A stretch of DNA of 40,275 bases from Saccoglossus kowalevskii (taxonomy: Eukaryota > Hemichordata > Enteropneusta > Harrimaniidae): contig NW_003140812.1 in the NCBI RefSeq assembly GCF_000003605.2, positions 832,133 to 872,407 on the forward strand, read 5' to 3'. The position numbers were made by a program, and so were the translations under genes. Below the pieces are notes generated by a model. The model was not told the DNA's origin and searched no databases. It was given only the letters and a program-made list of their open reading frames with translations. Shown in pieces: positions 24,128-33,118 of the stretch (position 1 is the stretch's first letter; the number at the start of each line of letters is the position of its first letter).

Positions 24128-24136
24128 GTTATTATT
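24047..24136. repeat. (ATT)30 microsatellite
   Basis: Thirty ATT triplets with one A-to-G change near 24128. It lies just right of block 5 in copy C. Copy A at the matching place has only GATTATTATATATA (3025-3038), so the array probably grew from a short seed in C alone. It creates long poly-Leu and poly-Ile frames that are not genes. Confidence 0.97.
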
Positions 24137-24805
24137 GAACACGTCACATATTTTGTAATTTCATCCAGCCAATTTCAATCATATTTCAAGTGGAATTGAA
24201 ATGCACAATTTATCGAGAATATAACAAATGTGTTAATATTTACGTGTAATCAATAATTATGAAAAGTATTATTGGCATGCATAATGAGTACATTTCGATA
24301 TGAAGTATAAATAATATATTTCTGAATTCACTTTTAATTTTTCTTCAAAAACCGAAAGAATTTCATAATGCCGAAAAGAAACAATTGTTCAACCACAAGA
24401 AAGTTACGAATACATCTGTTATTTGTTCAATGGAATTTTCAATGTGTAATATTGCACTGTCTGTTGGTATGTGTGGTTAAACTAAAACCCATTTGTGATT
24501 CTTATTTTTACTTTTGTTCTAGTGTGGGGTTCCAAGTGTGAATATATTTTATGCTAATGTATTAACAACTGAAAGAATACACGTTACCTAAAACACAGTC
24601 TTCTTTTCACTATCTCAATTGTGCTAAAATCAATACATAACATCCAACATGCTTTTGAGCTAAGAATTATCTCATTTAGCGCTAACAGTAATTTCCGCAA
24701 CTGTAATCTAATGAGCACTCTGTCGCGCCATAGTGTTCAATACGTCGTTTCACCCTTTGCTTCAAAACTAAATAGTAACTGCAGTATATTCGTCTCTTAT
24801 TCTTA

Positions 24806-25318
24806 CATGACGCACATTGCAAGACGGAAATAATTTCTCGTCAACGTCTATAATCGAAATACTGTTAAAGTTAATGACATTCTGCCTCATCAACAATTTG
24901 CCAAATAGCTCTCCGTCTGAACTTATGGGAGTGGGAACAGATTATTCAGTTTGTTCATTGATTGACGGATATGGATATCGATTGCAAGGCTTTGATAAAA
25001 GTCACCGAATAAAGAGACACATCAACCTGACGATTGACTAATTCATTGCATTGTTGTTTCATCACCTCTTCATCCTTATCTTCCCTCTACTCAATATAAC
25101 ATTCTTAATTTCTTCATCAGTTGCCATTTGCTACATTCTCCTACGTGTAATTGAAATGTCTGGCCGCTCTAATCAAATTGTTCTTCTTCTCTCAGTTGAC
25201 ACGTGTTCTTAATCTCAACACCACAAACTGTTTGATATACACGCCAGTTGAAGACACTCCAAGGTACGTCTATCTTCTTTTATAGCAAATTAAGTTACAT
25301 CTGCAATAACTGCATAGG
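24806..25318 (+). repeat. Duplicated block 6, copy C
   Basis: Partner of 3838-4335 and 13495-13965. It starts ACATGACGCACATTGCAAGA (A: ACATGATAAAAATATAAGAC), then CAACGTCTATA, GTTAAAGTTAATGACA, TTTGTTCATTGATTGACGGA, GACGATTGACTAAT, ATAACATTCTTAAT (A: ATAGCATTCTTAAT) and CAGTTGACA. Confidence 0.85.
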
Positions 25319-27469
25319 AATTATAAATTCCCCGGCAATTCAACTATTCATATACCCATTGAAATTATATATTGCATCTCAATCAATCAAACATTGTGTT
25401 TTCGTCAGATAGTTTCTTTAATTGGGTGAGGTAACAGTTGTTGCTCAACCGACAATGTGTTTTTCATCTGTAATTTTACATATTCAAGTCTCATATTAAT
25501 GTAAGCGTTTGATTTCTTTGATAATTGGCATTGACGCGATGTCCATTCACCAGTTTCTACATTTACGGTGCAGTTAACCCGACCTATCATTGGAATGACG
25601 AAATTGCATTTCGAAATGTACAGTCTCTCACGTTTGAGCACTCGTTAATCTGTAAGTGTTATTATGCATATTGATTGCGTAATTATTATATAATACACAA
25701 TTTAAATATTAATAACACATAGAAATGAGATATTATAGAACTGACGCATAGTAGAGCACGCAAAGTAAGTGCTGCACTACAAGCCTACAAATGCTGCGTG
25801 ACGTGACTGTTTATTTTACAATATCCACAAGCTAGGTTATTTTAAGTGAAGTTCGTTATGTTAATTGTATAGTTTGTTTTATTGCGTTTATTCAGTTCAA
25901 ATTACACTTATAGATTAATACAGTCATCTGGTACAAGACGTGTACACTTATCACAATACAGGATAGGTAGTGGATAATATAATCATGTCATCACTTGTGA
26001 GCATCGTTAAAATCCCGTAATGTTGTTTGTTTCAGTAACTGCTGTTCGGTTTTCCAGTAATTTAGTGGATAATGATTATTCGCTGGTAACAGAAAAAAAG
26101 TGCATAAATGCATTGTTAATCACCTTGTACAGGTGGTACGATAGTTCGTTTCCATCATTTGAAATATGTATGTACAGAACGCATTGACACAAATAATATA
26201 GTCGATGTTGTGAATCCCAGATCAATAATTCATTCTAAATTGATATTTGTTTGTCTGTTGTTGTATATAAGGTCAGATTCCCATGTCTATCAACAATATG
26301 TCCTGACAAGTTTGACAATTAATGCATTTAACACATTTTGAATTTGCAAAGCGGCTGTTTTATTTAAATGCACGTTATTGAATGCAATATTCCATGCAGT
26401 ACAGTGGTATAAAAACGACAAAAAATAATCAAGCAAAATGACCAGCTACGTCCTGTTACACGGAAAATACACCAAAGATGGAGTAGGGTTATTTGTTGAG
26501 TATCATTTATGTAATATTTATTAAATCATAAGCTCTACAGAAAATTAAAGACACTTCATCGGATAATCTGTTAAATCTGTGAATACAATTTGTGATTGTC
26601 CCTGTATGCAAATATGACCCTTAAAACACCTGTGCCGCACGAACACACATATAACAATTTTGATATTAGTTTTTGCTAACAAACCAGCTGGAAATGTGTA
26701 TGTAATAAACATAACACCAAATTCGTATCCGATAATATCAAATCTATTACCCTCGTGACATATTTTCCATATGTTCCTCGCCAAACGTTAGAAATATATG
26801 AAAATGCACTTGTTTAACATTTCCAAAAACATGAAACACGAACGCGTTGCCTGTATGCCTGATAGGAAACATGTCGCACACTTGTCAGTCACAACACCGA
26901 TATACTACAACCAAGATAGCTTATTTTCTCTCAAAAGTAGATCAACAGACTTCTTTAGCTGTTTGGTATCCCTGGATGTATACATCAACGAATTCTTTTA
27001 ACGAGCAATTACCTACCCGCGGAGACTAAACGAATGTGTCATTTTGAGAAGTCGTAAAGTACAATCATAACTTTTATGGCTCCAGTAAAATCGTGAAAAT
27101 AAGAACTATATACAACATTATCCCTAAAATTATTTTGAATTGAAATATGAGTAACATTTATGATTCGTGACAATAAAAAACGGAAAATACTCACAATTGT
27201 ATGAATAATGATATTTCAAAAGTACCTACTCGTGAGAAGCGGATTTACTATCAAATTAGATCTTCATAAGTGTTGTTTGTACATGTATAGATACATACTG
27301 ATACAATGCTACTTACACGTAAACTAAAATTAAAATGTAAAGCGAAGGACGGGTGATTAAAATATTTTTTTAATAACAATTCTTGATAGAGCTGTATAAC
27401 GTTTTAATCATACACAGCTTTTAAGGTGGTCTACACAATGTATGCGCAGACGCACGCTGTTAGGGAGGT

Positions 27470-27875
27470 ATGCTGTTATTCAGGTTACTAAGTGATGAAG
27501 AAACATAGTACATACCATTTTCTTGTGATACGCAGTTTGATTTATTAAGTTTTCCCTCAGGTGGTGTTCGCGCTAAAGATACATGAGTTCCAAGTGTTGT
27601 CCGGACTAATATATTTATAGAAACTGCATCTATGTTTATTGTCTCATTCCGTACATTCCTACAAATGTATTCAGGCAAATTGACATCGTATTAAATCTCC
27701 ACGCATTACGAACTGATACACTTGCGTATAATACAAGCCTTATAATTTCGTGTATATATTAGTTCTACCAAAGAAGTTGAAAAAATATATTATTAAACAT
27801 TTCCTATAATATTATTTATATTTTATGAATATGCAAAACAAATAACTGACATATGAGGTTTATGGTATAATAAAG
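27470..27875 (+). repeat. Duplicated block 10, copy C
   Basis: Partner of 17460-17850; shared landmarks are given there. After about 27875 no alignment with the region right of copy B is visible, which fixes the right edge of the duplicated unit to within roughly 50 bp in both copies. Confidence 0.8.
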
Positions 27876-27985
27876 CACGCCGTGTTCTGTGAATAGAGTT
27901 TTAGCGAAAACCAGCTTTGGTTGAAAGGACTGACTGGCCTATTTTATATATTACTGTTTATTATTTCATGTTTTAAATTGTGGGT

Positions 27986-28062
27986 AGTATGCACTCGGCA
28001 GTACGCGGGCGCATCAAGCTCCGCTGCGCGTCGATCGATATTGCCGCTGTACTGTGCATACT
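27986..28062. repeat. GC-rich imperfect inverted repeat
   Basis: A perfect 9-bp stem, AGTATGCAC (27986-27994) against GTGCATACT (28054-28062), closes a 59-bp interior that is strongly GC- and CpG-rich. Inside is a second small stem, GCGCA/TGCGC (about 28010-28029), and a CGATCGAT palindrome. Flanks on both sides are A+T-rich. The island lies about 110 bp beyond the right edge of copy C. It could be the remains of a mobile element or a structured RNA or DNA element. Confidence 0.55.
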
Positions 28063-28099
28063 TTGCAGTATCCTCGCAATAACCTCATATTATTTGCAG

Positions 28100-29339
28100 A
28101 GTTATTATCAAAATACGTTTGATTAATGAATTGATAACAAATACAATAAATGTAAAGTGAGTGTTGTTATATAACTACAATGCCCAGAGAGCGCCAAGTT
28201 TGTGACATTTATGGGTAAAAAGACATATTAGTTCAGGGTTTATAGAACATTTCTAAATCATTAATTAAACAATGTGGTTATGTTAAGTATTCATTATAGT
28301 AGGATATTCCTACATTAAGGCTAAACTCAGTATATGACTTTGAATTTCACAGAAAAAAATAAAAGTCAACCTACATGGCATTTGCATAAATAACTGATTA
28401 TATGACGTCTATCGTACGAACCGCTTACACGGACAAAATTACTGGGATTGTTTTCAAATTGTATGGAAATATCGATGAATTATTAAATGCATTATCACAT
28501 GGAGGATCTACCATAGTATATATAAGAACCATGAATAAAAGAAGCCCTACATGTATACATTGTTATTTTAATATTACTAATAACACACAAATAAACGTCA
28601 TGTAATGTACAAAATGACGCGACAGTTTTTACACAATTTTGACACAGGCATAACATGTAATAATAAAAAGCATAATCATAATTGAAAACAAGTACAACAT
28701 CACCTATTTGATTTGGTAGGCGATACGTATACGTAGTTGTAAAATCTGCAATCGTCACCGAAATAGTATTCATTATGCGGTATTATTCATTCCTGCCATC
28801 TATGCATAATAGAATTATGATGGACATTTAATAGAGTCGTATAAATTGTAAGAACAAAATGCGATTACTCCAATGAAACGGAATCTTACAAAATCTTACA
28901 ACAAAGAATTTGCAGTGTTTAAACTTTAAAATAGAATACCGAAAAAAAATAAATAATTATGCTGCATTATCGAAACGCCAAAGTTTTTTTCTTCTTCCTA
29001 AAATGCAATCAATTGCCATTGATTTTCAAACATTTTAAATTACAATAATCAATAATTTTACAATGACGTTAAGGTAAGATTTATAAATATAGAAGACATT
29101 GAAACTCAATATATGACCTGAAATACAAAATCTGGCAATTTTATTTACAAATTTAAATTTAAAACCATACCAATTCAATCAAAACACACATCGCATTTTT
29201 ATGACATCGTCGCCAGAAAGCGCAATTACATAAAAAGTCAGATTATGGCCAATTCCATCAACTGTTGTTATCTAGTCTGTTGTGTTAGCTCGTTTGTTTC
29301 GTAAAATTATTGTATGTGTCAGAGACAGTTCTTGAACGC
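28100..29339. other. A+T-rich DNA with no recognisable feature
   Basis: No block of the duplicated unit is recognisable here. One ATG frame of 67 codons at 28402-28605 has a balanced amino-acid make-up over its first 40 residues, but no domain. It is overlapped by a 92-codon frame on the other strand. I regard both as chance. Confidence 0.5.
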
Positions 29340-29479
29340 CTACCCCGATCATTGGTTTATTTAAACGTTTGTCATGGAGTTAACTCAGTGACCAGTGATA
29401 ATACACGACGAATAGGAAAATTTTGCGGCTGAATCATAATTGTCCAAGGTTTGCCCACCTTCTTATTAAACACATTAAG

Positions 29480-29650
29480 TGTTTTTTTCTTCTTCAAATC
29501 GCAAATACGTTTGTCACAGTTTAAGGCCTGCTTATTTCTATTGAGAGGGGCACCCACAAAACTCACACTGGAGAGAAAGTTCTTTCACTGCTAGAATGGG
29601 GTAGACAGACAATAGTACTGGAAGTAAAGAACACATAAACCACAATATCA
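29480..29650 (+). pseudogene. Decayed C2H2 zinc-finger-like fragment
   Basis: The hallmark C2H2 inter-finger linker is encoded at 29564-29578 (His-Thr-Gly-Glu-Lys, with the codons CAC ACT GGA GAG AAA), preceded by His-Lys-Thr. One extra base just before it disturbs the usual His-x3-His spacing. Downstream in the same frame come Val-Leu-Ser-Leu-Leu-Glu-Trp-Gly-Arg-Gln. This matches the usual Pro-Phe-x-Cys-x-x-Cys-Gly-Lys/Arg pattern with both cysteines lost. Upstream, TGTCACAGTT-TAAGGCCTGC (29513-29532) fits a broken Cys-x-x-Cys...Lys-Ala-Phe. Stops and indels break the frame on both sides, so it cannot make a protein. The family assignment rests mainly on one linker. Confidence 0.35.
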
Positions 29651-29704
29651 AGTTAAACTCCTGGCTTTAAAAACAATGATAAGAAACAAAGCAAGACTAA
29701 TACA

Positions 29705-30019
29705 ATGAATAAAGTCACTAAAATAGGGGATTTTCTAGGGAGGTGTGCAACAGTAATAACTTACACTTCCAAGATGTGGAAATTGATAACAGTGAAAGGC
29801 TTGTTTATACACAAAAAAGAAGAGTTACAGAAGTATTGCTTGCAGAGGAACGCTGTTATCCTGAAAAGCACCGCTGATATCAGGAGATCGCAGAGCAGTG
29901 CATACAAGTCTCACAGAATGATAAATGGAACCTGTATCACTTGTTTTGTAATATCGCAAAAGAAACACATAGAGTATTCAATTAAAATGGTGCACCCCAG
30001 CTGTCCTCTAGTCTATTAG
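29705..30019 (+). other. 104-codon ATG frame in a less A+T-rich patch
   Basis: The longest ATG-started frame of the window. The translation is Lys-, Ser- and Thr-rich with a Cys-x-x-Cys (Thr-Cys-Ile-Thr-Cys) near residue 79, and no domain I recognise. The surrounding 29.5-30.15 kb is visibly less A+T-rich than its flanks, and lies just downstream of the zinc-finger-like fragment on the same strand. Another short protein-like stretch follows in a different frame (Gly-Ser-Pro-Ser-Gly-Phe-Pro-Pro-Glu-Pro, about 30034-30063). This may be one decayed gene or mobile element. A functional gene is unlikely. Confidence 0.25.
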
Positions 30020-30253
30020 TAATTGCCATAGTTTCAGGTTCACCATCTGGGTTTCCACCGGAGCCAATCAGAATGTGGTTTCGCTAGCAGCTGTCTAACT
30101 TTGATGTGCAGGCACTCACGGAGGCAAATTTAGTAGGTCGTAAACATCCTTGGTTATTTCTTATGTACATCACAAGCACACCTGGTAGATTCCAATTGTC
30201 TTTTCAGAGTTGTTTGATCTGTCAGTCACCTTTATGACAGTTACCATACGGCA

Positions 30254-30275
30254 ATGTACATTGTGCAATGTACAT
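30254..30275. repeat. 10-bp perfect inverted repeat
   Basis: ATGTACATTG and CAATGTACAT face each other across two bases; the sequence can also be read as a direct repeat of CAATGTACAT. It lies at the right edge of the less A+T-rich patch. Confidence 0.85.
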
Positions 30276-30579
30276 CTTCTCATGATTCCATGCACACTTC
30301 TAATGGCAAGGTTTGAGGTTGAATACAAATAAACATAGAATAAAGAATGCTTATATTACAACACTACTGTTTTAACATCAAACATTTTTACTATTTTGGG
30401 ATAAAACATTTAAAGGTTAAACAAAAATAAACTTGTCCCACTTTAAAAACACTTAAAGTGTTTGTAATCTGCATAATTATGAATAGTTTATGTGATGAAA
30501 ACATTTGGACTCAGTTCTTTTTTATTGTAACATTGCTGGAATGTTTTTGCGTAAAACAATAGAAACACCTATTGAAAAG

Positions 30580-30712
30580 CGTTTATTATCACAACACTTT
30601 TAGAAGCGATTTCATTAAACATAAATTGTTTATGATCGCGACATATGGAATAGTGTATCTCTTTATTATCACAACTATTTGATAAGCGATTTTACTAGAC
30701 ATACATCATGAG
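30580..30712 (+). repeat. 80-bp-period tandem duplication
   Basis: TTTATTATCACAAC occurs at 30582 and again at 30662. Each is followed by a matching segment (AGAAGCGATTTCATTAAACA versus ATAAGCGATTTTACTAGACA, then TACAT/TAAAT). This is one simple local duplication. Confidence 0.8.
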
Positions 30713-33018
30713 TTGTTTTTACACCAGAAATATGCATTGACAAGGCGTTATCGTCGTAATACATCGTAATACTTCGAAAAGTGCAAAAAAGTGTTAATGA
30801 ACAAAATATGTTAATTGTGATGCGTTTCCCAATCAAGCACTTTGAGGTATTTTACAGTGATAACATACAATAAAACATCACATAATCAATTAAATATTTA
30901 TATATTATATTATAAAGTACTTTTGTGTAAAACATTTTAAAAAGACAGACACATATAGTTGTTGTAAAGAATAATAACAAACCTTGACTTATGTGCAGCT
31001 GGAAAGTATACTATTATGAAAATAATGAACGAACGAGTATTTTTTATTATCATTATTGTTTCAAGCAATCCGATATTTGAATCAGAAATATGAGATGTAA
31101 ATAGTATTGTTTTTATAAAGTAACGCACATGTAATTTGAAAACGGAAATAAGACCACAAACTATTAACACAAATTGAACTGTATTTCCTTATTAAATTCT
31201 ACAATTGTATTTCTTATCTCCGATCATACTTCTCAGGATGCCATATAGGAAGTTGTGCTGTATGACATTTCTCGTCGTGTTAATGAATGAACTTAAGTTT
31301 AATCAGTTATTGTAACACAATGAAATGAATGAAGGTCGATGCGAAAGACAAGGCAGTACACAACGTTAACTATCGACGCTGGCTCTATCAATTAAAATTA
31401 TCTATCAATTTCCTCGGATAATCTAAAAGGCGTCATTCAGTCAAAATTGGTGTTGTTGTCTTTATATGCCACCTGTCCACATACTCCCGAGTATACAATT
31501 CAACCTTTCAATGAGCTTTGCGCACGATACAATCTACCTGGTTACCAGTTCTTTGAACACGCAGCAAAGGAGTGTTCATCTCATACAGACGTAGCATTCT
31601 GAATTATTCTACAATATTAGTTTTGATATTGTATGTTTTCATATTCTAAATAACAGTAATAAATGGTTATGTATTGATAGTTTAGATTATATACACATTT
31701 ACACAGGTGTGTGGTAATCACCATATTAGATGAATTCAACATTGAGTCTCTGCATATAGAATAATCGATATGAAGAAAATGAATCTACTGATTAGATCAC
31801 AGAGAATTAACGCCTGTCTAGCGCTACGTCATCCAGCTTACTAAGTCGATCATTGATAACAACACCGTGCACATTTAATTTCTTTGGTTACTAAACTTAT
31901 GACAGGTACATGGCAGGGACACGCGAAAAATACGTGAATATATATGGCTGTATATTATTGAAAATACTAAAGGGAATACATTTATCGCTACATTCACAGT
32001 ATGTCTGCTGACAATTGTGACGTGTGTCAGAATTCATTTGGTAACCTGGCGCTTGACATAAAACTATTTTCTGAAGAATATGATACGACTATCTCATTGT
32101 GCATTGAAGTACGCAACCTTCGGTGATTGCCCAGTTGTCATATCTTGAGAATGTTTACTTACAAGTCCCAGACTTTTCATGAAATTTTGTTAATACTGCT
32201 TGCATAAAGTTGAATAATTAGTTCATAAACGTCCTACCAATAAACACTTTAATGACACATTTATGGCCCCGGATAACATTTTTGCCATTTTCATCTAATA
32301 AATGCTGGTGCAAAGACATATATATCTTGGCTAAGTTGCGCACCGACTAGAGACCACCGGTATCGACAATGTTACATCGTAAAAAGCAAGTAGCATGCAA
32401 ATGTGAACTTCAAATGTAAATGAACTGTAAATGCTGCATACAATCAAAGAATCTAGAAAATACAATTGCAAAACGGTCGGGAATAAAAAGTTTGTCATCT
32501 CATCGAAATCTAAGTTAATGGGTTAAATTGCGTGAATATAATAAAGATTATTACAACACACGCGCAAGTAATAATGTTAAGTGACTTCTGAAGACTGAAT
32601 GCTCTTTGCGAACTTCGTATATGGTCCCCGGTTTTAGTCATAACCCGACGTTAGCTTTACGTTCATGTCCCACCATGGTAACAGCCAAAACTATGTTGTT
32701 TGTTTTTGTGCGGAGCGGATCGCCAACCAGCCTCCCGGCTTGTATATACGATATATGCTGTTTTATGGGCAGGTGTGGGAACTAATATAATATCATCATG
32801 TTATATTGTGATATTATTATTGAACAACAGTGGGACAACGATATGACATGATTGTCATGGAGTGCGACATTTAAAAAAAATCACGAATGGTATTCACATT
32901 TAAACAATGAGTGCAGACGTAATATGTAAACTACAAATATATTGATACATTACTACTCTTTTCTAGATAGTAAATACGTTTCATTTATGTATTGTTATTT
33001 ATTATATGTTTTTTACAT
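30713..33018. other. A+T-rich DNA with no recognisable feature
   Basis: No gene, no tandem repeat and no recognisable block of the duplicated unit. A short GC-richer stretch at 32705-32745 (GTGCGGAGCGGATCGCC, then CCTCCCGGC) stands out but has no further structure that I can see. Confidence 0.5.
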
Positions 33019-33118
33019 TCGAATAATACGACCATATGGCTTTGAAATAAACGTGTAATCAGTCATGCTATTGACGCTTTGATCCGATTGTAGTTAGTCA
33101 AGAAATTATGTGAGACTG
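33019..33118 (+). repeat. Second copy of the 5343-5440 block
   Basis: It matches 5343-5440 of copy A in order and strand (GGCTTTGAAA, TAATCAGTCATGCTATTGAC, AAATTATGTGA). Its right half, GATTGTAGTTAGTCAAGAAA then TTATG, resembles 33714-33751 (GATTCGATGGTCAGTCAGTC, then GAGGAATTATG), about 630 bp further on. No other unit blocks were recognised around it, so it is an isolated fragment. Confidence 0.55.

Larger units (their letters stand above)
19440..27875 (+). repeat. Copy C of the long tandemly duplicated non-coding unit
   Basis: Its blocks are 19536-19640, 19830-20090, 23655-23990, 24806-25318, 25380-25470, 25745-25880 (TAGGTTATTTTAAGT versus 14548-14562 in B), 26800-27110 and 27470-27875, in the same order and strand as in B. 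The offset from B falls from about 11.5 kb at the left to 10.0 kb at the right, as B's extra sequences are passed. C-specific features are the (ATT)30 array and a CpG-rich patch at 22780-23065. No intact gene was found. Confidence 0.8.

Noticed and set aside
23943-24199. Poly-Leu and poly-Ile open frames
   Set aside because: They are translations of the (ATT)30 microsatellite in different phases, not proteins.
29372-29566. Minus-strand frame with Cys-Asp-Lys-Arg-Ile-Cys and Leu-Asn-Val...Gly-Lys-Pro-Trp, superficially zinc-finger-like
   Set aside because: The Cys and His spacing is wrong for C2H2. It overlaps on the opposite strand the better-supported linker fragment, so it is probably a shadow.
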